Below, in pieces: positions 1-5,643 of a DNA stretch of 5,643 nucleotides; position 1 is the first letter of the stretch, and each line of letters begins with the position of its first letter. Source of the DNA: Rhodothermaceae bacterium (lineage in GTDB: Bacteria > Bacteroidota > Rhodothermia > Rhodothermales > Rubricoccaceae). Made by a program: the position numbers and the translations under genes. The stretch spans positions 1-5,643 of the forward strand of contig JABDIZ010000417.1 in assembly GCA_013003465.1 (NCBI GenBank), in the 5' to 3' direction. Below the pieces are notes generated by a model that saw nothing but the letters and a program-made list of their open reading frames with translations, searched no databases and was not told where the DNA came from.

Positions 1-853
1 TCACGGAGATGCCCGTGATGAACCCCATGATGAGCTTAAACAGCAGAATGCCCTGCCGTAGCTGCACAGCGTAGTCCTCGTAGAGGTTGACGGCGAAACC
101 ATTCTGGCCGCCCCCAAACCGGCCGTCCAGCCAGCCGCGCACCTGCTCGGCGACGATCGGGACCATCTCGGCCTGGTTCACATGGATCATGAGCGTGGGC
201 GCGCGCTCCTCCGGCGGCTCGGCGAAGGCCGCGTACGGCCCGGCCACGCTGGCGGGCCCGGCGGCCTCGCTGTCCACCACACCGACGACTTCGGCCTCAT
301 CGCCATCGATCAGGAGGATACGGCCCACCGCCGCCTCGGCGGAGTCGGCGAAGCGCTCGGCCAGCGAAGCGGAAACCACCACCACGCGCCGTTCCTCGGC
401 CTCCTCGGCGGCCGAGAAGAAGCGCCCGGCCTTCAGTTCGACGGGGGCGTTGGCCCAAATCGTTGCCTCGGCGGCCATCAGCGCCGCGGCGCTCTGCATC
501 GTGTCGCGTCCCACCTCGACGCCCCGCCGCTGCGTGAGCGTCACCGTAGCCGTTCCGCCCAACTCGGCATCCAGGGCGCGGGCGTCCAGCAGTGTCGGGG
601 TTGGGAATGAATCCCGACGGATGGTCACCCCGTCGATCTGATCCGTTGTGCGCGGCGTAGCCGTGATGCTCTGGAGGTCCGTTGAGGACTCGATCTGCTC
701 GCGGGCGAACTGCTCCATCCCGTCGATGAGCGAGAGGATGGCAACCAGCGCAGCGACGCCGATGACGAGACCGAGCGTAGAGAGCAGCGAGCGGAGCGGG
801 TGCTGCACGATAGCCTGAAAAGCCACCGTCAGCAGGGCGAAGCGACGACGCAT
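1..853 (-). CDS. ABC transporter permease, MacB/FtsX family (partial, C-terminus beyond left edge)
   Basis: The open frame starts at the ATG at 853-851 and stays open to the window edge, giving 284 codons with no stop. The N-terminus has the form typical of MacB-type permeases: a short basic cytoplasmic start (MRRRFALL), then HPLRSLLSTLGLVIGVAALV, which forms the first membrane helix at about residues 20-43 and is followed by SLIDGMEQF. Residues about 46-265 form a long polar region matching the periplasmic MacB core domain, including a segment like the usual 'vVvvsaslAerf...vGr.l.idG...eVVGVV' at about residues 150-190. The second helix begins near residue 269 (ILLFKLIMGFITGISV) and is cut by the edge; two further helices of the FtsX domain should follow outside. 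Family members work with an ATP-binding subunit to drive export or lipoprotein/peptide handling across the inner membrane, by mechanotransmission rather than direct transport. The ATPase partner is not visible here. The substrate cannot be told. No Shine-Dalgarno motif precedes the start. Confidence 0.9.
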   Translation of the reverse strand, partial: MRRRFALLTVAFQAIVQHPLRSLLSTLGLVIGVAALVAILSLIDGMEQFAREQIESSTDLQSITATPRTTDQIDGVTIRRDSFPTPTLLDARALDAELGGTATVTLTQRRGVEVGRDTMQSAAALMAAEATIWANAPVELKAGRFFSAAEEAEERRVVVVSASLAERFADSAEAAVGRILLIDGDEAEVVGVVDSEAAGPASVAGPYAAFAEPPEERAPTLMIHVNQAEMVPIVAEQVRGWLDGRFGGGQNGFAVNLYEDYAVQLRQGILLFKLIMGFITGISV

Positions 854-918
854 GGGGCGTGGGTGAGAAGCGAGCCAGACACCGCTGCCCTACGGGCCCG
901 CACCCCGTTAGTTACCTC

Positions 919-933
919 GTGGCCCGCGGCCAC
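919..933. repeat. Perfect inverted repeat (6-bp stem, 3-nt loop)
   Basis: The sequence gtggcc-cgc-ggccac is a perfect hairpin in the 180-bp gap between the membrane-protein gene and the ABC permease gene. It has no T-run on either side. It could be part of a transcription stop behind the 1034-2904 gene group, an operator for the permease, or chance in GC-rich DNA. Confidence 0.35.
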
Positions 934-938
934 TGATT

Positions 939-959
939 GGCGCCGAGGTTCTCAGCGCC
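939..959 (-). terminator. Possible hairpin terminator downstream of the 1034-2904 gene group
   Basis: An imperfect inverted repeat: ggcgc pairs with gcgcc, there is one C/A mismatch, then gag pairs with ctc around a gtt loop. It lies 75 bp after the stop of the membrane-protein gene (read on the minus strand), where a stop for that transcript would be expected, and just before the 919-933 hairpin. There is no U-tract, so it is not a classical intrinsic terminator. The 9-mer gcgccgagg is also repeated directly at 940-948 and 955-963, so the hairpin and a short direct repeat are interleaved; an operator is an alternative reading. Confidence 0.25.
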
Positions 960-1033
960 GAGGCGGGCGGTCTCGTCGATGCGCTCCGCCCGCGTGGGCG
1001 CGCGTCAGCGGATGCGTCGTGTTGGGCGGCAGT

Positions 1034-1444
1034 TCACTTATGGCTTGCTCCCGTGCTCAACGGATCGGCTGGCCCCCTGAACAGCAGCACGCCGTAGAAG
1101 ACGAGGCCCGCCAGGTAGACGAGCGTAACGCCCCAGAAGCCCACGCCCACCGGTTCGGCCAGCGCCACGCGCAGCAGCGCCAGCCCACCGACGGTGAAGT
1201 GCACTAGATTGGCCAGCAGCACGGGCCGCCCGTAAATCCCACCGATGGGCGCCTGGCGCGCCGTCCAGTTCAGCAGACCCAGGCCGAACAGCGCGGCGCC
1301 CAGCACGGCGAGCACGATCGGCGGCGTGCTCGACCCGGATACCGCGGCACCGATCTCTTCAGGCAGGAAGGTCAATGCCGCTCCGGCTCCCAACAGCAGC
1401 ACGGCGAACACGGTGACTCCCACCGTCGTGAGGCGAGGGTTCAT
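1034..1444 (-). CDS. Small four-helix integral membrane protein, function unknown
   Basis: 136 residues, almost all hydrophobic. Four membrane helices are visible at about residues 8-28, 42-60, 74-95 and 102-122, linked by short loops. The most distinctive stretch lies between helices 2 and 3: GLGLLNWTARQAPIGGIYGR (residues 54-73), rich in conserved-looking G, W, N, R and Y residues and probably the functional or packing signature of the family. His82 lies inside helix 3. There are no cysteines and no recognisable catalytic motif, and I cannot name the family. The start ATG lies 6 bp after the stop of the ferredoxin gene, so the two are almost certainly in one transcript. The C-terminus ends in a short polar tail (STGASHK). 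A general stress or carrier role is possible but unsupported. Confidence 0.85.
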   Translation of the reverse strand: MNPRLTTVGVTVFAVLLLGAGAALTFLPEEIGAAVSGSSTPPIVLAVLGAALFGLGLLNWTARQAPIGGIYGRPVLLANLVHFTVGGLALLRVALAEPVGVGFWGVTLVYLAGLVFYGVLLFRGPADPLSTGASHK

Positions 1445-1450
1445 GGCAAC

Positions 1451-1843
1451 TCATACGTCGAGGTCCAACGGAGACGGCTCGGGGAGGGGTGGACGAAGGA
1501 TCAGGAAGTCTTCTACGACGCGCCCGCCGATGAGGTGCTCCTGAATGATGCGCTCCAACACGTCCGGGGTGCAGGAGTGGTACCACACGCCCTCAGGATA
1601 CACGACGGCGATGGGGCCGCGCAGGCAGAGCTGGAGACAGTTGGCCTTGGTGCGGTGCACCCCGCCCGCGCCGGTCAGGCCGAGTTCCCTAAGCCGCCGC
1701 TTGAGGTAGGCCCACGACGCCAGCCCGGCTTCTCGGTCGCAGCACTTCGGCTTGGTCTGGTCGGCGCACAGGAACAGGTGCCGCTGGATGGTACCGATGC
1801 CTAGCTTGCGGGCCTGGTCCTGAAGATCAACGGGCGTCGTCAT
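1451..1843 (-). CDS. Thioredoxin-like [2Fe-2S] ferredoxin domain protein
   Basis: 130 residues, the usual size for a single-domain thioredoxin-fold [2Fe-2S] ferredoxin (Shethna/Aquifex Fd type, also seen in the NuoE C-terminal half). The domain starts at QRHLFLCADQ (residues 20-29). Candidate cluster ligands are Cys26, Cys34 or Cys35, Cys69 and Cys73: the family pattern C-x(n)-C then C-x3-C, here in KANCLQLCLRGP. The following segment AVVYPEGVWYHSCTP and VLERIIQEHLIGG match the end of this fold; Cys91 is an extra cysteine. There is no signal peptide, so it should be cytoplasmic and carry electrons to an unknown partner. The frame is open far upstream, but the ATG at 1843 is chosen because it overlaps the stop of the asparaginase gene as ATGA and puts the domain near the N-terminus; the upstream part of the frame is only a shadow of that gene. 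Residues 118-130 form a proline- and aspartate-rich tail. Confidence 0.9.
   Translation of the reverse strand: MTTPVDLQDQARKLGIGTIQRHLFLCADQTKPKCCDREAGLASWAYLKRRLRELGLTGAGGVHRTKANCLQLCLRGPIAVVYPEGVWYHSCTPDVLERIIQEHLIGGRVVEDFLILRPPLPEPSPLDLDV
1840..1843 (-). other. ATGA stop/start overlap between asparaginase and ferredoxin genes
   Basis: On the minus strand the bases read ATGA: the TGA stop of the asparaginase gene and the ATG start of the ferredoxin gene share two bases. This arrangement usually goes with translational coupling by terminating ribosomes, which would fit the lack of a Shine-Dalgarno sequence before the ferredoxin start. Confidence 0.85.
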
Positions 1844-2904
1844 CCGAGGAGCGCAGGGGCTTCGATCACGTAGGTCGTGCCACCGGGAACCGACAGCCGG
1901 TCGGTAAGGGTGCCGTCCACGGCAGGCTCGGGCGCGCCGCTGGGCAGCGTGACGACGTAGTTGAAGCCGGGTTGCAGGGCAAAGCCACCGAAGCGACCAT
2001 CGCGGTTGAGGGCGAGGAGGCCCGCCTGAATGGTGGACGGATCGGAGGGCGTGATGCGATGCAGGTGCTCGACGGCCTCGCGGCAGGCCTCCTGCGGCGT
2101 CCGGCCCGCCCGCATCCGCTCGACGATGGTGTGCGCCGCCGCCATCCGGATCATCTCTTCGCCGTGCCCGGTGGCCGTGGCCGCGCCCACCTCGCCATCC
2201 ACATACAGCCCGGCCCCGATGATGGGCGAGTCGCCGACGCGCCCGCGCAGCTTGAACGACCAGCCGCTCGTGGTGCAGGCTCCTGCGAGGCGGCGCTCGG
2301 CATCGAGGGCGAGCATCCCGATGGTGTCGTGGTGGTCTTCGATAGGCAGCGCCTTGCGACGCTCGTTGTTGATGGCTGGCCGGTCCTCGTTCGTCTCGAT
2401 CCAGTCGCGCCACGCCTGTGCTGCATGCTCGGTGAGCAAGGTCGTCCGCTCGAACCCCTGCTCTAGCGCGAACTGCAACGCGCCCTCGCCGACGAGCATG
2501 ACGTGGGGCGTCTCTTCCATCACCTTGCGCGCCACCGAGATCGGATGGAGGATGTCTTCGAGCGCCGCGACCGACCCGCAGCGGTGCCGTTCATCCATGA
2601 GGCAGGCGTCGAGCGTGACACGGCCCTCACGGTCCGGGTACCCACCGAGGCCGACGCTGTGGTCTTCTGGGTCCGCCTCAGGAACCCAAACGCCCTGTTC
2701 CACGGCATCGAGGGCGTACCCGCGGCCCTGCAACACGGTCCACGCCGCGGCGAGGGCGCGGCGGTTGTCCCACGTGGCTATCGCTACGGGGTATGTCGCC
2801 GCGGGCACGGTGGCGCGCGCCGAGCCGGGCAGGGTAGCGAGGGCGCCAAGCGCGGCACTCCGGCGCAGAAAGGCTCGACGGCTGGACAGGGTGGGACGAG
2901 GCAT
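1840..2904 (-). CDS. N4-(beta-N-acetylglucosaminyl)-L-asparaginase (glycosylasparaginase), Tat-exported Ntn hydrolase
   Basis: 354 residues. The enzyme family hydrolyses the amide bond between GlcNAc and asparagine left after glycoprotein breakdown, giving aspartate and the GlcNAc glycosylamine. The N-terminus carries a twin-arginine signal (SSRRAFLRR, residues 7-15), a hydrophobic stretch (16-25) and a likely cut after ARA (residue 31), so the folded enzyme should act in the periplasm or outside. The autoproteolysis site is HDTIGM, with Asp193/Thr194: cleavage there frees Thr194 as the nucleophile of the beta subunit. Measured from Thr194, the other active-site residues sit at the same spacing as in the Elizabethkingia enzyme: Thr212 (+18), Arg222 (+28), Asp225 (+31), Thr245 (+51), Gly246 (+52). 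The N-terminal ATWDN (residues 43-47) matches the substrate-pocket Trp region. These residues favour glycosylasparaginase over plain isoaspartyl peptidase, but specificity is not proven. It lies 90 bp after the ROK kinase and overlaps the ferredoxin gene by 4 bp. No Shine-Dalgarno motif is seen. Confidence 0.95.
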   Translation of the reverse strand: MPRPTLSSRRAFLRRSAALGALATLPGSARATVPAATYPVAIATWDNRRALAAAWTVLQGRGYALDAVEQGVWVPEADPEDHSVGLGGYPDREGRVTLDACLMDERHRCGSVAALEDILHPISVARKVMEETPHVMLVGEGALQFALEQGFERTTLLTEHAAQAWRDWIETNEDRPAINNERRKALPIEDHHDTIGMLALDAERRLAGACTTSGWSFKLRGRVGDSPIIGAGLYVDGEVGAATATGHGEEMIRMAAAHTIVERMRAGRTPQEACREAVEHLHRITPSDPSTIQAGLLALNRDGRFGGFALQPGFNYVVTLPSGAPEPAVDGTLTDRLSVPGGTTYVIEAPALLG

Positions 2905-2994
2905 GGGATCAGGGAGGAGCGCCGTGCATGAGCGCAGGAAGACGAGTAGCGTGCCAGGCCCGAAGGTAAACCGGGGCAGCGGACCTCCCCTCGT

Positions 2995-3909
2995 TCAGGG
3001 CTGATCGGTCCAGATGAGACTCGCCGCGCCGAACAAGGCGGCATCGCCTGCGTGGAGGCCGGAGCACCGGAGAGCGACGTGCCCTCGGTAGAGTGGAAAC
3101 AGATGGGCCTCGAACTGCTCGCGCACCGGCCCGAGGAGCTGGTCTCCGGCGGAGGCCAGGCCGCCAAACAGGAAGATGGCCTCGGGCTCGGTGTAGGCCA
3201 CGCTGTTGGCGAGCGCGCGCCCCAGCACGCGTGCCGTCCGGTCGATGGTCTCTTGTGCGAGGGCGTCGCCGTCGGCCGCGAGGGCCATCACCTCCTCGCC
3301 TTCACGCGCCGTGCCGGTCAGGTCTTGATACGTGCGCTCGAACCCGTTGGCCGAGGCGTAGGGCTCCAGGCAACCGCGTCGCCCACAGCCACACAGCCGA
3401 CCGCCCGGCTCCACGATGACGTGGCCCAGTTCGCCCGCAAACCCCCGGTGCCCGGCGACCAGCTTGCCGTCCACGACGATCCCGCTGCCCACGCCTGTAC
3501 CGAGTGTGATGAGCAGGAAGTGCCGCATCCCCTGCGCGTCACCGAAAAGCATCTCGCCCAGCGCCGCCGCGTTGGCGTCGTTGGTCAGCACGCACGGCAC
3601 GCCCGCCTCGGCGGCCAGCCAGTCGGCCAGCGGCGTGACGCCGGGCCACGGCAGGTTGGGGGGCTGCTCGATGGTGCCCCAGTAGACGTTGCCGTTGGGC
3701 GCCCCCACACCGACGCCGACCAGCACGTGCCCACGGAGCCGCATCCGAATGGCCTCGATCAGCGTGGTGACGAGCCGGCGCGGATCGGGGAAGCCGGCCG
3801 TGGGTAGCGTGAAGCGATCCCGCACCGCCCCCTCTCGGGTCACGAGGCCCGCCTTGATGGTCGTACCGCCGATGTCGATGCCAGCAACGACTGGCGAGGG
3901 GTCAGGCAT
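2995..3909 (-). CDS. ROK-family sugar kinase (glucokinase / N-acetylhexosamine kinase type)
   Basis: 304 residues, full length for a ROK kinase without a DNA-binding domain, so an enzyme rather than a repressor. It should phosphorylate a hexose or N-acetylhexosamine with ATP in the cytoplasm. Visible motifs: phosphate-1 loop GIDIGGTTIKAG (10-21); GVGVGAPNGNVYWGTI (65-80), the Bacteroidota-type sugar-side loop; TNDANAAALGE (109-119) with catalytic Asp111; second phosphate loop LGTGVGSGIVVDG (136-148); GELGHVIVEPGG (159-170) with sugar-binding Glu160 and His163; and the zinc motif CGCGRRGCLE (173-182), in which His163, Cys173, Cys175 and Cys180 should bind zinc and Glu182 contacts the sugar; IFLFGGLASAG near residues 255-265 is the adenosine-side motif. 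All key residues are intact. The exact sugar cannot be read from the sequence; the downstream glycosylasparaginase makes GlcNAc a reasonable candidate, with glucose the default. The start ATG is 84 bp after the DinB-like gene. Confidence 0.95.
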   Translation of the reverse strand: MPDPSPVVAGIDIGGTTIKAGLVTREGAVRDRFTLPTAGFPDPRRLVTTLIEAIRMRLRGHVLVGVGVGAPNGNVYWGTIEQPPNLPWPGVTPLADWLAAEAGVPCVLTNDANAAALGEMLFGDAQGMRHFLLITLGTGVGSGIVVDGKLVAGHRGFAGELGHVIVEPGGRLCGCGRRGCLEPYASANGFERTYQDLTGTAREGEEVMALAADGDALAQETIDRTARVLGRALANSVAYTEPEAIFLFGGLASAGDQLLGPVREQFEAHLFPLYRGHVALRCSGLHAGDAALFGAASLIWTDQP

Positions 3910-3993
3910 CGTTACGGGACATCAGTGGACAAGACATGCGGAGGGCTGGCGAGCAAACTACCGCTGCGCGCGTATTTCGTAGCGTGTGATGCG

Positions 3994-4542
3994 TCAGGGC
4001 GCTTCGGGCCCGTCCGGCGTCGGTGTCCAGGTTAGTTTGGCGAGGCCGCCGGGCCTCTCGGCGTAGAAGCCGAGCCCTGCGCCAGTGCGCGCCTTGGCGA
4101 TCCAGAGAATCTGCCCCGTGTGCATCCCGAAGTGCTCCACAACGTGGTACACGGCCTCCATCCCCGTCACGTCGTGCGCCTGGATGATGTACTGGCGGGC
4201 GAGGGCTTCGGCGTCGAGGCGTTCAAGGATCGCACAGGCGTCGTCCACCGACGCGCGCAGGCGGGCGAGGCACTCCGCCGCCGCGACCCCACCCGTCGCA
4301 GCGAACTCGGCGTCGCGCTCGCGTACGTCCGGGGCACCGCCCAGCCCGGCGACGATCCACTGCCGCACGTTGCCTGCGAGGTGCAGCACGAGGTTGCCCG
4401 CGCTGTTCGAGGCCGCGTTGGGCCGCCACCAGAGGTCTTCATCGGAGAGCGTGGCGAGGGCCCGTTCGATTCGAGGGCGGTAGTCGCCGCGCAGGTACGT
4501 GCGGGACTGGTCGAGGAAGGCCTGGGCGAGATCGGCAGGCAT
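3994..4542 (-). CDS. DinB/YfiT-like putative metal-dependent protein
   Basis: 182 residues with the four-helix pattern of the DinB/YfiT superfamily. The three histidines expected to bind a divalent metal are visible: His54 in NLVLHLAGNVRQW (helix 2), and His136 and His140 in YHVVEHFGMHTGQI (helix 4), the family's HxxxH motif. The LSDEDLWWRPN stretch (32-42), the SNSAGNLVLHL lead-in and the GLGFYAE tail (about 155-161) are characteristic of the small DUF1572/DinB_2-like branch. Related proteins include thiol-S-transferases and many members with no known reaction, so no substrate is proposed. No signal peptide: cytoplasmic. It is transcribed away from the M28 peptidase gene with only 60 bp between the two starts, and in the same direction as the ROK kinase, 84 bp ahead of it; read-through into that gene is possible. 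Confidence 0.9.
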   Translation of the reverse strand: MPADLAQAFLDQSRTYLRGDYRPRIERALATLSDEDLWWRPNAASNSAGNLVLHLAGNVRQWIVAGLGGAPDVRERDAEFAATGGVAAAECLARLRASVDDACAILERLDAEALARQYIIQAHDVTGMEAVYHVVEHFGMHTGQILWIAKARTGAGLGFYAERPGGLAKLTWTPTPDGPEAP

Positions 4543-4602
4543 AGCAGCGGAGGATGAGTGCGGTCGGCGCTAATATCCGGCGTTCCCGTGCCGTGTGCTG
4601 CC
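4543..4602. promoter_or_regulatory. Divergent promoter region between DinB-like gene and M28 peptidase gene
   Basis: Only 60 bp separate the two divergent start codons, so promoters for both genes must lie here or reach into the coding ends. The one AT-rich island, taatat at 4571-4576 (gatatta on the other strand), is the best candidate for a -10-like element in otherwise GC-rich DNA. I see no good -35 partner at the usual distance and no clean Bacteroidota TAnnTTTG element, so the exact promoters are not assigned. Confidence 0.4.
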
Positions 4603-5643
4603 ATGCGTTTGCCTGTCTTCGTTTTCGCCCTCGCCCTGCTGACCAGCGCGGCCTCGGGCCAGTCAGCGGCCTGGCCCGACTCGGTGGCCGGAGGCCCCGC
4701 GCCGCCGACGGAGGTGCCGCGCCTGCGCGCCATCGCTGCGACGGTGGACGCCAGCCGGATCGAACAGGACATCCGCACGCTGGCTGCTTTCGGCACGCGC
4801 CATACGCTCTCGGACACGGTAAGCGACACGCGCGGGATCGGCGCTGCACGGCGCTGGCTCAAAGCGGAGTTCGAGCAGATCAATCTCGTGTGCGACGGCT
4901 GCCTGGAGATCGTCGAACAGCGCGCCGTCGTCGCGGGCGAGCGGCGCATCCCAGACTCGACGGTCGTCGTCAACATCCTCGCCATCCAGCGCGGCTTTTC
5001 CAATGCCAACCGCTACGTCGTCGTGAGCGGTGACATCGACAGCCGCGCGTCCGACGTGATGGACTTCGCCTCAGACGCGCCCGGCGCCAACGACAACGCC
5101 TCGGGTCTGGCGGGCGTGCTCGAAGCCGCGCGCGTGCTCTCGCAGTACACCTTTCCGGCGACGATCATCTACGCCGGGCTCTCGGGGGAGGAGCAAGGCC
5201 TCTACGGTGGTGCTCACATGGCCGAAGCCGCCCGCGCGGAGGGTTGGCGCATTGAGGCCGTCCTCAACAACGACATGATCGGCAACACGTGCGGCATCGA
5301 CGGGGTGTGCGACAATACCTCGGCGCGCGTCTTCTCGGAGGGCACGCGCGCCGTCGAGACCGAGCGCGAGGCGCGCATCCGCCGCTTCACCGGGGGCGGG
5401 GTCGACAGCCCCGCCCGCAACCTCGCCCGCTACGTGGACCGTATGGCCGACCAGTACATCCGCAACCTTGACATCATGATGATCTACCGGCTCGACCGCT
5501 TCGGGCGCGGCGGGCACCACAGCCCGTTCTCGAACGCGGGCATCCCGGCCGTGCGCATCATGGAAACACACGAGCACTACGACCGCCAGCACCAGAACGT
5601 CCGCATGGAGAACGGACGGCACTACGGCGATACGGTCGAGTTC
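4603..5643 (+). CDS. Exported M28-family zinc metallopeptidase (partial, C-terminus beyond right edge)
   Basis: Open frame of 347 codons from the ATG at 4603 with no stop before the edge. The start is chosen because it gives a clean signal peptide: MRLPVFVFALALLTSAASG, with a likely cut before Gln20, so the enzyme should be periplasmic or secreted. The core matches M28 aminopeptidases: YVVVSGDIDSR (metal site 1), GANDNASG with bridging Asp164, LSGEEQGLYGG with catalytic Glu196 and ligand Glu197, NNDMIGN with ligand Asp224, GGHHSPFSNAGIPAVR (about 303-318), and HYDRQHQN with His330 as the last ligand. It should release amino acids from peptides using two zinc ions. Two residues are unusual: the first ligand, normally His in G-H-x-D-S, is Asp144, and the Asp of the usual (S/G)DH motif is His305. 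Cysteine pairs 97/100 and 230/236 could form disulfides after export. The position of the edge leaves any C-terminal domain unseen. Confidence 0.93.
   Translation, partial: MRLPVFVFALALLTSAASGQSAAWPDSVAGGPAPPTEVPRLRAIAATVDASRIEQDIRTLAAFGTRHTLSDTVSDTRGIGAARRWLKAEFEQINLVCDGCLEIVEQRAVVAGERRIPDSTVVVNILAIQRGFSNANRYVVVSGDIDSRASDVMDFASDAPGANDNASGLAGVLEAARVLSQYTFPATIIYAGLSGEEQGLYGGAHMAEAARAEGWRIEAVLNNDMIGNTCGIDGVCDNTSARVFSEGTRAVETEREARIRRFTGGGVDSPARNLARYVDRMADQYIRNLDIMMIYRLDRFGRGGHHSPFSNAGIPAVRIMETHEHYDRQHQNVRMENGRHYGDTVEF

Noticed and set aside
87..641. 184- and 142-codon plus-strand open frames at the left end
   Set aside because: Antisense shadows of the ABC permease, which has a clear MacB-type N-terminus and stays open to the edge.
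1844..2413. Upstream in-frame extension of the ferredoxin frame, giving a 320-residue protein
   Set aside because: The extra N-terminal part is Arg/His-rich noise in the asparaginase coding region; the ATG at 1843 in the ATGA overlap gives a normal-size domain.
2030..3004. 324-codon plus-strand open frame opposite the asparaginase gene
   Set aside because: The product is Ser/Arg/Ala-rich with no domain pattern; the minus-strand frame has a complete active site, so this is an antisense shadow of GC-rich coding DNA.
3052..3807. 251-codon plus-strand open frame opposite the ROK kinase gene
   Set aside because: Low-complexity composition and no motif, lying entirely across a minus-strand gene with all ROK motifs intact.
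3954..3960. TAGTTTG (minus strand) upstream of the ROK kinase as a Bacteroidota -7 element
   Set aside because: It is one base short of TAnnTTTG and has no TTG at the -33 distance; read-through from the DinB-like gene would also serve.
4167..5009. 280-codon minus-strand open frame across the DinB-like gene and the start of the M28 gene
   Set aside because: It spans the divergent intergenic region and is Arg/Ser/Pro-rich; both overlapping genes have clear family motifs.
5071..5622. 183-codon minus-strand open frame, Val/Ala/His-rich
   Set aside because: Mirror of the M28 peptidase frame, which carries all the catalytic motifs of its family.

Overview
The window reads as chromosomal DNA from a GC-rich bacterium, most likely a Bacteroidota-like lineage of the Rhodothermia/Salinibacter kind. 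This placement is inferred from three things: high GC, the absence of a recognisable Shine-Dalgarno sequence in front of any of the seven genes, and the style of the proteins (a Bacteroidota-type ROK kinase, a Tat-exported glycosylasparaginase, an exported M28 peptidase). No rRNA or marker gene is present to prove it.

Layout. Six genes lie on the minus strand and one on the plus strand. From left to right: the N-terminal part of a MacB/FtsX-type ABC transporter permease that runs off the left edge (1-853, minus); a 180-bp gap with two small GC-rich hairpins; a small four-helix membrane protein of unknown function (1034-1444, minus); a thioredoxin-like [2Fe-2S] ferredoxin (1451-1843, minus); a Tat-exported N4-(beta-N-acetylglucosaminyl)-L-asparaginase (1840-2904, minus); a ROK-family sugar kinase (2995-3909, minus); a DinB/YfiT-like putative metal-dependent protein (3994-4542, minus); a 60-bp divergent intergenic region; and an exported M28-family zinc aminopeptidase that runs off the right edge (4603-5643, plus).

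How the genes may work together. The asparaginase, ferredoxin and membrane protein are tightly packed (a 4-bp ATGA overlap, then a 6-bp gap) and are probably co-transcribed; the ROK kinase sits 90 bp upstream on the same strand and may belong to the same unit. An exported glycosylasparaginase that cuts the GlcNAc-Asn bond and a ROK kinase that could phosphorylate the released sugar would make a plausible glycoprotein-scavenging pair, and the neighbouring exported M28 peptidase fits a protein-degrading lifestyle. This link is inference. The role of the ferredoxin and the small membrane protein in that setting is not explained. I found no CRISPR array, mobile element, tRNA or rRNA, and no convincing evidence of a wholly new system; the oddest points are the ferredoxin/asparaginase coupling and the changed metal-site residues in the M28 peptidase.
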